From Saprospiraceae bacterium (GTDB lineage Bacteria > Bacteroidota > Bacteroidia > Chitinophagales > Saprospiraceae): a stretch of 64,000 nucleotides of DNA. Made by a program: the position numbers and the translations under genes. The DNA is taken from assembly GCA_028285545.1 (NCBI GenBank), contig JANQPA010000017.1:43274-107273 (forward strand). Direction: 5' to 3'. The notes beneath the pieces were generated by a model, which saw only the letters and a program-made list of their open reading frames with translations, was not told where the DNA came from and ran no database searches. Each line of letters opens with the position of its first letter. Positions within the stretch are counted from its first letter, which is position 1. Shown here in pieces: positions 1-9,621 of the stretch.

Positions 1-1
1 T

Positions 2-325
2 GGCAATCGCTATTCTTTAATAGGCAATAAATTAACCTATGACCCCGTCCAGCCGATAAATAGCTCTAGTGGAACTTACAGCGGAGGAGATCCTGCCAGC
101 ATAGAATTGAATGAAGAACAGATAGAACAACTTCTTAAGACCATAAGTGAAGCAAGGGAAAATAAGGCGGATCATACCGAAAAAAGAACAATGGGAAGTG
201 CCACCATATTTATCTATGTCGAGGATGAGCCCCATAGGTTTATGCTCAAGATGAGAAGTGTTTCCAAAAAAAATATTGAAAAAATACTAAAGGAGTTAAT
301 ATCAAAAAACTCCCCTGAGAATTGA
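2..325 (+). CDS. C-terminal part of a hypothetical protein (5' end outside window)
   Basis: The frame is open from the first complete codon at position 2 to the TGA at 323-325, so this is the last 107 residues of a gene that begins outside the window. An internal TTG at 107 could be mistaken for a start, but the open frame continues upstream of it. The visible part has a Gly/Ser-rich stretch and then an acidic and lysine-rich C-terminus with two likely helices and a short beta-rich stretch between them. I do not recognise the family. The LytTR gene follows after 79 bases on the same strand. Confidence 0.55.
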   Translation, partial: GNRYSLIGNKLTYDPVQPINSSSGTYSGGDPASIELNEEQIEQLLKTISEARENKADHTEKRTMGSATIFIYVEDEPHRFMLKMRSVSKKNIEKILKELISKNSPEN

Positions 326-404
326 TTATTTTTGGGCTGAAATTTATTTCACAGCAGTATTTTAATAAGGAGATTGATGTGTTCTTGCCTATTTAAATTG
401 TAGG

Positions 405-1232
405 ATGAAAATCTTGACTTGGATAAATAAACGGATAAATTATACAAAATCTTGGCGGCAGACAGTAATAGTTGGATTAACCGTTTCTCTAGTCTTGGTT
501 TTTGTACTCATTTTTTTGCAACCATTTGATACCTATAACTTTCAGTCGCCCATCAAAAACTTACTCTTGCTTGGATATGCACCTTGCATTATCTTACCCA
601 TTTTAGTAGTACATGCATTTGAGTCCTGGTTTTATCAAATACAAAAAAGAAAATGGTTTATTTGGAATGAAGTTCTGTCTGTATTCTTTACTTGTTTTTT
701 AATGATCACAACCTGTTATTTTTACCTCGCCTTAGCCATCAACAATAATAAGCCTGATTTTTCCAACTGGTGGAATTTTTCAAAAAATTTTGGGAGCCCT
801 TTTATTTTTATTCTAGCACCTCTCTGGGTTTATCTTAGATCCAGATTGGGAACTAAAGAAAAGGCAAAAGACATTCCCGATAGGCCAGAAGTAGTTATTA
901 GTTCTCAGAATAAAAAGGAAACATTAAAAATTCGCCCTCAGGATTTTATTTATGCCCAATCCCAGCAGAATTACGTAGTAATATATTATCAAGCAGAGAA
1001 TGGGGAAGTAAAGAAGAAAATGCTTAGACTTACGCTCTCCCAATTAAATGATCAATTGCCTACCGCCCAACAGGTTCACAGATCTTACCTTTTAAACCTC
1101 GATTTTATCCAGTCCATCAAGGGAAATGCACGGCAAAGGTTTATTACCCTGAAATCAGCATTTGATCCCATTCCTTTTTCTCAGAAATACTATCGAAATC
1201 TAAAGGACAGGCTTTCAAATTCGTCCCCCTAA
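405..1232 (+). CDS. Membrane-anchored LytTR-family transcription regulator
   Basis: This 275-residue protein has four predicted membrane segments (about residues 20-42, 52-70, 90-112 and 128-145) followed by a LytTR DNA-binding domain at about 170-272. The LytTR part shows the usual pattern: an early strand with IRPQDFIYAQSQQNY, a QVHRSYLLN segment and a C-terminal SQKYYRNLK. There is no receiver domain, so it is not a two-component response regulator; the membrane part probably senses a signal directly, as inferred from architecture. The start is an ATG just after a short AT-rich leader. It lies upstream of a secreted S41 peptidase on the same strand (111 bases apart), a possible target. Confidence 0.82.
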   Translation: MKILTWINKRINYTKSWRQTVIVGLTVSLVLVFVLIFLQPFDTYNFQSPIKNLLLLGYAPCIILPILVVHAFESWFYQIQKRKWFIWNEVLSVFFTCFLMITTCYFYLALAINNNKPDFSNWWNFSKNFGSPFIFILAPLWVYLRSRLGTKEKAKDIPDRPEVVISSQNKKETLKIRPQDFIYAQSQQNYVVIYYQAENGEVKKKMLRLTLSQLNDQLPTAQQVHRSYLLNLDFIQSIKGNARQRFITLKSAFDPIPFSQKYYRNLKDRLSNSSP

Positions 1233-1343
1233 CTTCAAGTTCGTCCCGTCAATTTCAAATTCATCCCGATTTTTTCAGCTTAATCACTCTTTTTTGACAG
1301 GATCAAAAAAGAGGAGCTTATTTGTTGAAAAAACAATCAAACA

Positions 1344-2363
1344 ATGCAAAAATTAATCTTATTCATCGTGCTTTTTATGACCTATTCTGCTTCTTCTTGT
1401 TCCGCTCAAAAGAGCCTGGGTGAGAATCCTGCGGATCAGAACAAACATTCCATTGATCGCCAGAAGGACATTCAAACCATCTTGCATATTACCGAAAACT
1501 ATATTTGCAACCCGCTCTGGTTAAATACTCCTGAATGGAAAACTTTTACGGATGAACTTCAATCTTCAGAAATGCAGCGTTTAAATTTTGAAGAATTTGT
1601 CCAGACTTTTAATAGAATGAAAAATGATCTCCCATTTTCACATTTTTATCTTACTCCTACCAAAAGAAATAGTACAAAAAATGAGAATAAGCCAGCTCCC
1701 TTTGAGTTGTCGGAATTAAATAACCAAACTGTTTTACTTACGATTCGTTCATTTGTGTCAGATGCTCCAGCTATGATTGAAATTGTGAAACAAATCGCAG
1801 CAGGAAAATATCCTAATTTGATTATCGACCTTCGGAATAATACAGGAGGAACATTGGATGCTGCAGTTGTTCTTGGGCGTTTTTTGACCAATGAGGCTAT
1901 TGATGCCGGGGCATATCTTTCCAGAAAATGGTTTTTAGAAAATGGCCGGTATCCCTTAAAAGAAGAAATTGAAAACTTCCCTGTTTTACAGGATATGAGC
2001 TTTGATGGTTTCGGTAAAATGTTGAATCAACATGGGATATTTCGGATGATCTTACCTTCACACTCCAATCCTGTTTATCAAGGAAAAGTTTTTGTATTAA
2101 CCAACGGGATAACAGGTAGTACATGTGAGCCTTTAGTGGATCGCTTAAAAAGAACGAAACGTGCTGTTATTGTAGGAGAAAAAACTGCTGGTGGTATGTT
2201 GAGTGGTCGATATTTTACCATAAATTCGGACCTGAAAATGTTCCTTCCGGTAGCGGATTACATTACTGCAGAAGGAACAAGAATTGATAAAATAGGAATT
2301 CATCCAAATATTGAAGTCAGATCTGCTAATGCTTTGAATTATGTGTTGAAGGAGCTGCTTTAA
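1344..2363 (+). CDS. S41 family (C-terminal processing) peptidase, lipoprotein
   Basis: The 339-residue protein starts with a hydrophobic signal ending in SASSC (Cys19), which fits a lipoprotein signal. The second half is an S41 serine-peptidase domain: IIDLRNNTGG at about 160-170, then GSTCE with the candidate nucleophile Ser259, and GEKTAGG with the candidate general base Lys280. Both catalytic residues of the Ser/Lys dyad are therefore present. There is no obvious PDZ domain, so this is the short Bacteroidota type rather than a full Tsp/CtpA. It would act in the periplasm or outer membrane on unfolded or peptide substrates. The substrate cannot be read from the sequence. Confidence 0.8.
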   Translation: MQKLILFIVLFMTYSASSCSAQKSLGENPADQNKHSIDRQKDIQTILHITENYICNPLWLNTPEWKTFTDELQSSEMQRLNFEEFVQTFNRMKNDLPFSHFYLTPTKRNSTKNENKPAPFELSELNNQTVLLTIRSFVSDAPAMIEIVKQIAAGKYPNLIIDLRNNTGGTLDAAVVLGRFLTNEAIDAGAYLSRKWFLENGRYPLKEEIENFPVLQDMSFDGFGKMLNQHGIFRMILPSHSNPVYQGKVFVLTNGITGSTCEPLVDRLKRTKRAVIVGEKTAGGMLSGRYFTINSDLKMFLPVADYITAEGTRIDKIGIHPNIEVRSANALNYVLKELL

Positions 2364-2439
2364 TTGAGGATTCTAAAAACCCACCAAAAGGGGATGAATA
2401 GACATCTTAAGGATTAATAACGAACAGAATTGAATGTTT

Positions 2440-2690
2440 AGTGATGAAGGATTTGAGATGCTATAGTTCCATGGTTCCTGGGTTCCATGTTCCGTGTATA
2501 GTATTGCTGAAGAAAAGGGATTGCTGTTATTTGAAATTTTTTTCTTGCGCAACCACCTTCAATTATCAGGTATCTGGATAATTTCACAGATATTCTTTTG
2601 CGAAATTGGCGAAATCTGCGTGGGAAAAAAGTTCAAATAAGCAACTTTACTTTCAATAAAGCAATCCCTAAATGAACCCCGGAACCATTT
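2440..2690 (+). repeat. Composite intergenic repeat, copy 1
   Basis: This gene-free stretch begins with tandem words of the type GGTTCCATG (about 2467-2498). It then has a core around 2605-2665 (GCGAAATCTGCGTGGGAAAA and then AATAAGCAAC, CAATCCCTAA) and ends with GAACCCCGGAACC at about 2674-2686, which is partly complementary to the left-hand words. The core and the ordering recur near 53880-53993, near 61880-61975 and, on the other strand, near 16000-16100. No gene was found in it. Confidence 0.55.
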
Positions 2691-2721
2691 TCTAACCCAA
2701 ATTTTCAAAACGACAAAGCTT

Positions 2722-3117
2722 ATGTTTTTAAAAAAATCAAATTTCCTTTTCTTAGGAATGTTCCTATTTATTCTTTCCTGCCAAAAGAATGCTACCAAAT
2801 CAGGAATAGAAGGCCATTGGCTAATGCATGCTGTATATCAGGAAGGAAATGACGTAAGTGCAGAGCATAATCCTGAGAAAGATCGATACATTATCTTTAC
2901 TGAGGATGGTTCTTTCGAAACAGGAGGGACTCCCTGGGGTAAAAACACAGGAAAATATACTTATAATGAGGCTGAAAATTCTTTATTCCTGGATAGCGAT
3001 GCTGGAGAGGAAGATGATAGCCGCTGGAGAACAACACTTAAAAAAGATACATTAATATGGCAAGGAGTTGGAACTGCCTGGGCAGAAGCTTTTCAGATTG
3101 TCAATGTAAGAAATTGA
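2722..3117 (+). CDS. Small lipoprotein, lipocalin-like
   Basis: The 131-residue protein has a signal peptide with a lipobox (FILSC, Cys20). The mature part is short and beta-rich, with the pattern seen in small lipocalin-like Bacteroidota lipoproteins: an early GHW motif (IEGHWLMH), FTEDGSFETGG in the middle and a TLIWQG strand near the end. No enzyme motif is visible. The start is an ATG directly followed by KKSN and the hydrophobic core. It has its own leader region made of the composite repeat. Function is unknown; ligand binding is only suggested by the fold type. Confidence 0.6.
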   Translation: MFLKKSNFLFLGMFLFILSCQKNATKSGIEGHWLMHAVYQEGNDVSAEHNPEKDRYIIFTEDGSFETGGTPWGKNTGKYTYNEAENSLFLDSDAGEEDDSRWRTTLKKDTLIWQGVGTAWAEAFQIVNVRN

Positions 3118-3136
3118 GTAGGACGAACAATTAATT

Positions 3137-3175
3137 GAGTATCGGAAGGAATGTTTTAAGCATTTCTTCCTACTC
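3137..3175. terminator. Hairpin after the lipoprotein gene
   Basis: GAGTA (3137-3141) and GGAAGGAATG (3144-3153) pair with CATTTCTTCC (3161-3170) and TACTC (3171-3175), leaving a short loop. No T-run follows on the plus strand, so a terminator role is only possible. Confidence 0.35.
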
Positions 3176-3285
3176 AAAAGAGGCTTTAACCAATCACTTT
3201 ATCCGGCCATCGAATCATTTAGCCTTTTTAAATAATTATTAAGCTTTCATATTGGATGCAAAATTAAACAGACAATACATCCGAT

Positions 3286-3795
3286 ATGAATCAAATAAGC
3301 GAGCTGCTTCAATCAGTTAAAATTCATGTACAAAGTCAAGGTTTAGATAATGTACTCGAGCTACTTTCAATATTTGAAAACTATGATAGTTGTGAATGGG
3401 AAAATTACTTGCAGAAAGAATTAAAGGATGAGGACAGTCTGGTTTTTCACCAAGATCATGATTTTAAACTTTTACTGATCAGGTGGGATAAGGGCAAGAA
3501 AAGTAAAATACATGGTCATCCGCAAGGGGGAGGTTTGATCAAAGTCTTATCCGGTGCCTTACTTGAATCCCGTTTTGATAGTGGAAACCCTCAAAAGATG
3601 ATTGGTCAATTTGAATGCAAAACTGGACAGTTAAGTTATATTCATGATGAGTTGGGATTCCATATTATTGAAAATCCATACTCTGAAACAGCTATTTCCC
3701 TGCATTTATATACTCCTGGAATATATGCTGCAAAAATAATAGAAAGGACAAATGAGAATAATGATCATGAAAAGGGCATTAAGTCTGCTGCCTGA
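3286..3795 (+). CDS. Cysteine dioxygenase-family cupin protein
   Basis: The 169-residue protein is a cupin of the cysteine dioxygenase type. The iron ligands expected for this family are visible: His76 and His78 in KIHGHPQGGG and His126 in ELGFHIIENP. The late SLHLYTPG strand matches the family's conserved SxHxYxP region. Such enzymes oxidise a thiol (cysteine or a related thiol) to the sulfinate with O2 in the cytoplasm. The length is slightly short of bacterial CDO (about 190-200). Which thiol is used cannot be read. The gene stands alone; the start ATG at 3286 follows a 168-base non-coding leader. Confidence 0.78.
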   Translation: MNQISELLQSVKIHVQSQGLDNVLELLSIFENYDSCEWENYLQKELKDEDSLVFHQDHDFKLLLIRWDKGKKSKIHGHPQGGGLIKVLSGALLESRFDSGNPQKMIGQFECKTGQLSYIHDELGFHIIENPYSETAISLHLYTPGIYAAKIIERTNENNDHEKGIKSAA

Positions 3796-4002
3796 GCAGA
3801 ATTTATCCTATTTTAACCTGGTCTATTTCTTCTCAATCCAATTCTAATGATCCCCTAAGGTGGTCTCCTTGGGAGCAATTTTATTTTTACGTTTTTGCTA
3901 TTCTTCACTTCCTCACAAGATAGCCTACCTCATAATTAATTCTTTCTTCCAAAACTTTGTAATTTGCCTACTACCTTTTGAAAATTTACTCAAAACCTTT
4001 AC

Positions 4003-7000
4003 ATGAAAAAGCTAATCACTTTCCTTTGTTCTTTTTTCATCACATTATCTCTTTTTTCGCAGGAAATTCCTGCTTCCTGGTATCAGGATTTAGAATACCG
4101 ACTAATTGGGCCCTTTCGGGCTAGTCGGACTGTTGGAGCGGTGGGAATACCTTCTCAGCCTAACGTTTTTTTTGTTGGGGTTAATAATGGGGGTGTTTGG
4201 AAAACCGATGATTTCGGCCGCACCTGGAACCCTATTTTCGATGATGCACCTACTGGCTCTGTAGGAGATATCGCTGTTTCACCGAACCAGCCTGACATCA
4301 TTTATGTAGGAAGTGGGGAAGGATTGCATCGCCCCGACCTGGGAGTTGGGGATGGGATGTTTAAGTCTACTGATGGAGGGCAAACCTGGACCCATATGGG
4401 CTTAGGAGACATCCAGCAGGTAGCCAGGGTAATTGTACATCCTACCAATCCTGACATTGTTTTTGTAGCTGGACTAGGACACCCTTATGGACCTAATGAA
4501 GAAAGGGGAGTTTTCCGTACTAAAAATGGAGGACAAACCTGGGAAAAAGTTCATTACATTGATCATAATACTGGTGCAATACAAGTAGAATTTGACCCCA
4601 ATAATCCCAACATTCTTTTTGCTTCCATGTGGGAACACAGGGAGGGACCCTGGGAAAATGCACGCTTCCTAGGCGTAAATAGTGGTTTGTATAAGTCTAC
4701 AGATGGAGGAGATACCTGGGGTCAAATTACCACCGGGCTGCCCACAGGAGAACAAGGCCTGGGTAGAGTAGGGGTGTGTATTGCACCTAGTAATTCCAAC
4801 AGAATGTATGCTACCGTTGATGCCGGAAGCCGTGGTGGCGTCTATAGAAGTGATGACGCGGGGGAGAGCTGGCGACGGATAACTGATGATTATCGGATTT
4901 GGGGGCGTGGAGGTGACTTTGGAGAACTAAAAGTTCATCCCGAGAATCCAGATGTTGTCTTCTCCGGAAATATTGCCTCTTATCGATCAGATGATGCTGG
5001 GCAAACCTGGACTTCAATCAAAGGTGCTCCTGGTGGAGATGATTATCATCGGATTTGGATTAATCCTAACCAACCTGATATTATGATTTTTGCTGCTGAT
5101 CAGGGAGCAACCATTACGGTTAATGGAGGAAAAACCTGGAGTTCCTGGTATAACCAACCCACTTCTCAAATCTATCATGTAACTACCGATAATCAATTTC
5201 CTTACTGGGTTTATGGAGGTCAGCAAGAGAGTGGTGCCATAGGTACTGCAAGCCGAGGTGATGGTGGCCAAATTTCCTTCCGCGAATTTATTGGTGTAGG
5301 CTCAGATGAATATGCCTATATAGCGCCGGATCCTTTAAACCCGGATATTATTTACGGAGGTCGTTTGATGAAGTACAACAAAAAAACTGGGCAAAGCCAA
5401 AATGTAGCTCCGGAGGCAGTGCGATCAGGGAAATATAGAATATTACGTACGATGCCTTTGATGTTCCATCCGGCAGATCCTAAAATGTTATTATTTGCTA
5501 CCAATGTTTTATGGAAAACGACTTCTGGGGGCTATGATTGGCAGATTATCAGCCCGGATTTAAGTCGGGAAAAACCGGAGTTATCAGAAAGTATCGGAGA
5601 TTTTCGGACGCCCCAAATGGAAACCATGGCTCGCAGGGGAGTTATTTATGCCCTAAGTCCTTCGCCTCTGGATGTAGATATTATTTGGGCTGGCACCGAC
5701 GATGGTCTGGTGCATCAAACCCGTGATGGCGGGGCAAGCTGGACAGATATAACTCCACCTGAAGTAAAATCCTGGGATAAAGTCTCCCAGATCGATGCAG
5801 GACATTTTGATGAAGCTACTGCCTATATCGCCATCAATTCTATTCGAAAAGATGATATGCGGCCTCATATATACAAAACCCATGATCATGGTACTACCTG
5901 GACTCGAATAGTGAATGGCATGAATGAAATGGGACCTGTTAATGTTGTTCGGGAAGATCCCAAGCAGGCTGGCTTGTTGTTTGCAGGTACGGAACGTGAA
6001 GTATATTTTTCCGTAGATGATGGAGCAAATTGGCAATCCTTGAGAATGAATATGCCCGCTTCCTCTATCCGCGATTTAGTGATTCATGAAAATGATTTGG
6101 TTATTGGAACACATGGCCGTTCAATTTATATATTGGATGATATTGCGCCCTTGCGGGAAATGGCGAAAGTGGTGGCTTCCGGGAAAACACATCTGTTTAA
6201 TCCATCGGCAGCCTTGAGGGTGCGTTGGAATATGTTCTCAGATACTCCTTTACCTCCTGAAGAACCTACCGGACAAAATCCTCCCGATGGAGCCATTCTG
6301 GATTATGTTTTATCAACAAATGCTTCTAAAGTAAGCCTCGAAATTCGTGATGAAAAAGATGGACTGGTGCGATCCTATTCTAGTGATGATGTGCCGGAAA
6401 ATGTAGATCCCAATACCTTAGCCCACCCAACCTATTGGATTAGACCCAACCAAGAGTTATCGAATGAGGCTGGACATCATCGATTTGTTTGGGATTTGAG
6501 ATATACACCTCCCCAGGAGACAAGAAGGCAGTTTTCAATTGCGGCCGTTCATAAAAATACTCCCAGTGGTCCCCAGGGACCTTTCGTCCATCCTGGAAAA
6601 TATAAGGTCCGACTTATTGTTGATGGCTCTGCCCATGAGCAGGAGATTGAAGTCAAATTGGACCCCAGGGTCACCATAAACGAGGAAGATCTTTTGCTAC
6701 AGACAAATTACTCCATGGCCTGCTATGTTGCACACAATGAAGCCTTAGCGATCCGAAGGACAATTGACGAATTATTGAGTGGAAACCTTGCTGGTTCTAA
6801 AAAGGAAGCACTAGAAAAATTAAGAGGAAATGGAGCACCTGGAAATCCAGACACTATGTATGGCAGTATTTACGATACTTCGGTAGAAGATGAAACGGTG
6901 GTAGGTTTGCAGCATAAATTTTTATTCCTTCTGAATTTATTACAGCAGGCAGATGCACGTCCTACTCCACAGGCAATGGAAGGGGTGCAATTATTACAGG

Positions 7001-7044
7001 ACAGATTAAATGGACTGAGGAAAAGGTTAACTTCCATTAGGTGA
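4003..7044 (+). CDS. Secreted BNR/Asp-box repeat (VPS10/sortilin-like) beta-propeller protein
   Basis: The 1013-residue protein has a signal peptide (LITFLCSFFITLSLFSQ). It then carries many Asp-box repeats of the S-x-D-G-G-x-T-W type (DDFGRTW, STDGGQTW, TKNGGQTW, STDGGDTW, SDDAGESW, SDDAGQTW, VNGGKTW, TRDGGASW, HDHGTTW, VDDGANW). These form one or two large beta-propellers like those of exo-acting glycosidases and sortilin (VPS10). Residues about 780-1013 form a separate C-terminal part with a beta domain (RFVWDLRY) and helices. Bacteroidota have many such proteins, often annotated 'glycosyl hydrolase', but no catalytic residues can be assigned here. It is exported; the substrate is unknown. 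Confidence 0.85.
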   Translation: MKKLITFLCSFFITLSLFSQEIPASWYQDLEYRLIGPFRASRTVGAVGIPSQPNVFFVGVNNGGVWKTDDFGRTWNPIFDDAPTGSVGDIAVSPNQPDIIYVGSGEGLHRPDLGVGDGMFKSTDGGQTWTHMGLGDIQQVARVIVHPTNPDIVFVAGLGHPYGPNEERGVFRTKNGGQTWEKVHYIDHNTGAIQVEFDPNNPNILFASMWEHREGPWENARFLGVNSGLYKSTDGGDTWGQITTGLPTGEQGLGRVGVCIAPSNSNRMYATVDAGSRGGVYRSDDAGESWRRITDDYRIWGRGGDFGELKVHPENPDVVFSGNIASYRSDDAGQTWTSIKGAPGGDDYHRIWINPNQPDIMIFAADQGATITVNGGKTWSSWYNQPTSQIYHVTTDNQFPYWVYGGQQESGAIGTASRGDGGQISFREFIGVGSDEYAYIAPDPLNPDIIYGGRLMKYNKKTGQSQNVAPEAVRSGKYRILRTMPLMFHPADPKMLLFATNVLWKTTSGGYDWQIISPDLSREKPELSESIGDFRTPQMETMARRGVIYALSPSPLDVDIIWAGTDDGLVHQTRDGGASWTDITPPEVKSWDKVSQIDAGHFDEATAYIAINSIRKDDMRPHIYKTHDHGTTWTRIVNGMNEMGPVNVVREDPKQAGLLFAGTEREVYFSVDDGANWQSLRMNMPASSIRDLVIHENDLVIGTHGRSIYILDDIAPLREMAKVVASGKTHLFNPSAALRVRWNMFSDTPLPPEEPTGQNPPDGAILDYVLSTNASKVSLEIRDEKDGLVRSYSSDDVPENVDPNTLAHPTYWIRPNQELSNEAGHHRFVWDLRYTPPQETRRQFSIAAVHKNTPSGPQGPFVHPGKYKVRLIVDGSAHEQEIEVKLDPRVTINEEDLLLQTNYSMACYVAHNEALAIRRTIDELLSGNLAGSKKEALEKLRGNGAPGNPDTMYGSIYDTSVEDETVVGLQHKFLFLLNLLQQADARPTPQAMEGVQLLQDRLNGLRKRLTSIR

Positions 7045-7045
7045 T

Positions 7046-7080
7046 TTTAGAGCCAGGGAGCGAAACTCCCCGGCTCTAAA
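7046..7080. terminator. Hairpin 1 between convergent genes
   Basis: TTTAGAGCCAGGGAG (7046-7060) pairs with CTCCCCGGCTCTAAA (7066-7080) around a CGAAA loop, with one G-U pair. It lies two bases after the BNR gene stop. Confidence 0.7.
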
Positions 7081-7085
7081 AAAAT

Positions 7086-7127
7086 AATAATAATGATTGC
7101 GGCACCTACCGCAATCATTATTATTTT
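7086..7127. terminator. Hairpin 2, bidirectional terminator
   Basis: AATAATAATGATTGCGG (7086-7102) pairs perfectly with 7109-7125 around a 6-base loop. A run of T follows it on the minus strand (7079-7085 read in reverse), and TTATTTT lies on its plus-strand side. The right arm overlaps the last codons of the minus-strand DUF885 gene. Confidence 0.8.
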
Positions 7128-8791
7128 AAAACTTTTTCCAGCATCGATTTGTCTCCTGTCATCTGCCAATAAACCAAAGAAACAGGAATAATGCCCACAC
7201 GATTCAACTCATCCATAAACTCCTTCAAAACAAAATTTCCATTTCTTTGGCGAGCATATTCAGCAATAAGTTTATCAATCTCTAATTTTCCAATGACATA
7301 ACTGGTGCCGTAAGCTGGTTGCCGGAGATAAAATTGCTCTTCATGGGTAATTGTCCCACCATCTGCTGGCAATAAACCCCAGGGCGTCCATTTTGAGGCA
7401 AATTCACAAGACTCTTCTAAAGACATTTCCAGGCCATGCTGGTACAAACCTCCCAGACCACGGGCTGCACGTTGAGCCAATAAAATCCAGATAAGCTCCT
7501 TGGCCCTGGGGCGGTTTTCTAGTAGACCTGCATTCATCATTAATTCTTCCATGGCAGTAGCAAGCCCTTCAGCACGGCCATCAAAAATATTATATCGAAG
7601 AGGCACTTTTCGGATAGGACTTTCATTGGGTTCTTCCCGCATACGGGCTAATTCAATCCAATGATAATGGTGGGTTCGCATTACAATAGCGTCTCTGTAG
7701 CCAATCTCAGCAAAAAAACCACGGATTCCATCATTAGGTGAAAAACGACCTATTTTTGCCCTGAGGGCTGGGTCCATATAGTCTTTAGTGCTTAAAACTT
7801 CATTGTCCTCAAGGAAGGCCATAAATTCAGTAACTGCCCCATTTAGTTCTTGGTCATACTGCTCAGCATTATTGAACTTTTCCAGCTTTGGCAAACTCCG
7901 ATGGCGGTGTTCAAACAATCGAAGGGAACTATGGGACCGTGCTAATTCCCGTTCCATCAGGAGCACCTCTTCTTCCCAGGTGTAAGGCAAAAGATGGACG
8001 TTTTTTAAATTCCATGAATAATTTTCCTTGCCTACTCCTGAAGTGCCGGTTTTGGAAGGAGCCTGATTATCTAACCAATCTGCAAATTGATTGGAAGCTT
8101 CTTTTAACTCCAAGGTTGCGGTTTCCAGATCTGGAAAGTCAACCTTTATTCTATCTGCAAAGTTTTGTAGTGCCTGGCTTTGCTCACGGATACTCCTGGT
8201 TCCAGTAATCCATAAATCTCTCGCATCTCCTGTAAGGTTGATTTTTGCCTGGTCATACAAAGCAGTACCTTGCCTAAACCGTTGGGTGATCTCAGTGGCC
8301 TCCTTCTCTGAAAGTGGCCAGTCATAGTTCGGGAGTTCGATGCATCCATGAATATTCGGAGCTTCCCGTTCTGGTACATCGGAAGGATTTGGATAAAACC
8401 ATACATAAAAAGCCGGATCCCTTGACCAGGGCTTTTTTACTCGATGGGCAAAATCCAGGCCATTCATTTCTGCCCATATTAAATACCAGTCAATTTGTTG
8501 TTTTATGGTCCATGCACTCGTATCTACCGCATTCAATTGGTTTTGCCAGCTTTTAAGATCTTGAAACTGTTGGTCCATGGCTTCAATAGAATAATCAGGT
8601 ACTCCATTGATCATTTTTGGCACTCTAAATGCCCGCCATTGGTGAAAAAAATCAACTAGTTGATCATATGAAGTAATTTCTGCTGAAGAAGGCAATGATT
8701 GAATATTGGAGTCCTGTTGAGTATTATTACAGTAAAAAAAGAGAAGGATAAAAAGTGAAAAACAGATTGGTTTTAGTAGGCGAAGATTCAT
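7121..8791 (-). CDS. DUF885-family lipoprotein, metal site apparently degenerate
   Basis: The 556-residue protein has a signal peptide ending in LFFYC (Cys21), consistent with a lipoprotein. The C-terminal half matches the DUF885 family: GRAEGLATAMEELMM corresponds to the family's EGWALYAE region, and QPAYGTSYVIGKLEIDKL plus LKEFMDELNRVGIIPVSL to its C-terminal signature. Active DUF885 members have an HExxPGHH metal motif about 25-30 residues before the EG motif. Here that place reads THHYHWIELA, so the first His/Glu pair is not conserved. It may be an inactive or altered peptidase-like protein. Its 3' end meets the BNR gene in a convergent pair with shared terminators. Confidence 0.75.
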   Translation of the reverse strand: MNLRLLKPICFSLFILLFFYCNNTQQDSNIQSLPSSAEITSYDQLVDFFHQWRAFRVPKMINGVPDYSIEAMDQQFQDLKSWQNQLNAVDTSAWTIKQQIDWYLIWAEMNGLDFAHRVKKPWSRDPAFYVWFYPNPSDVPEREAPNIHGCIELPNYDWPLSEKEATEITQRFRQGTALYDQAKINLTGDARDLWITGTRSIREQSQALQNFADRIKVDFPDLETATLELKEASNQFADWLDNQAPSKTGTSGVGKENYSWNLKNVHLLPYTWEEEVLLMERELARSHSSLRLFEHRHRSLPKLEKFNNAEQYDQELNGAVTEFMAFLEDNEVLSTKDYMDPALRAKIGRFSPNDGIRGFFAEIGYRDAIVMRTHHYHWIELARMREEPNESPIRKVPLRYNIFDGRAEGLATAMEELMMNAGLLENRPRAKELIWILLAQRAARGLGGLYQHGLEMSLEESCEFASKWTPWGLLPADGGTITHEEQFYLRQPAYGTSYVIGKLEIDKLIAEYARQRNGNFVLKEFMDELNRVGIIPVSLVYWQMTGDKSMLEKVLK

Positions 8792-8969
8792 AATGCTGTA
8801 GTGATTAGATGAACTAATTTTGACCTTGCCTCAATTTTTTTGATTTTAAGGCATAAAAAGGCCTAATTTGTAATTCTCTAATCTACCTAAAAATCAGCAA
8901 TTTAATAGAAAGGACTAGGAACCTGCTGCGCCAATTCAATTACTTTATCTACATTTAAAAAAAAAAATA

Positions 8970-9578
8970 ATGAAAGCAGATAAAGTTTATATCCCTGTCA
9001 TTGCAGTTTTAGCTATAGGGGTAGGATTTTACCCTTTTTTATATTTGATGACAAAAAATGAGGTTGGACTCTTGTCGGGCAAATCGGATGTCTTATTGAG
9101 TAGCGCCTTATGGATGTCGGCATTTTACCTTCACATCATTCCGGGAGGAATTGCTCTTTTAATTGGCTGGCCTCAATTTGTAAAAAAACTTAGGAATAGG
9201 CGGATTGAATTCCATAGGGCCTTAGGAAAAATATACCTATTGGCCATTTTAACCAGCGGTGTTGCTGGGCTTTATTTGGCATTTTATGCAGAAGGGGGGG
9301 CTGTGGCACAAATTGGATTCTTAGGATTAGCCATTTCCTGGTTATTTACAACAACTATGGCTTATATTACCATAAAGCAAAAAAAGATAGAAAGTCATCA
9401 AAATTGTATGATTAGATCCTATGCCTTATGTTTTGCAGCAGTAACCTTGAGGATATGGCTACCTTTATTTACCAATGTTTGGGGTATGGACTTTATACCT
9501 GCCTATCGTATTATTGCCTGGCTAGCCTGGGTGCCTAATTTATTGGTAGCTGAATTAATTGTTAGAAAAAATAATTAA
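8970..9578 (+). CDS. DUF2306 membrane protein
   Basis: The 202-residue integral membrane protein has about six hydrophobic segments. It shows the DUF2306 signature: FHRALGKIYL at about 81-90 and HQNCMIRSYALCFAAVTLR at about 142-160. The family has no firmly established function; conserved His and Arg residues in membrane-proximal loops suggest a redox or transport role, which is inference. The start ATG follows a run of A. It precedes the MESH1-like gene by 43 bases on the same strand and may be co-transcribed with it. Confidence 0.78.
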   Translation: MKADKVYIPVIAVLAIGVGFYPFLYLMTKNEVGLLSGKSDVLLSSALWMSAFYLHIIPGGIALLIGWPQFVKKLRNRRIEFHRALGKIYLLAILTSGVAGLYLAFYAEGGAVAQIGFLGLAISWLFTTTMAYITIKQKKIESHQNCMIRSYALCFAAVTLRIWLPLFTNVWGMDFIPAYRIIAWLAWVPNLLVAELIVRKNN

Positions 9579-9621
9579 ATCTTAAGCCAAACGATACTAA
9601 ATCCATGTTAAAAAAGTAACT

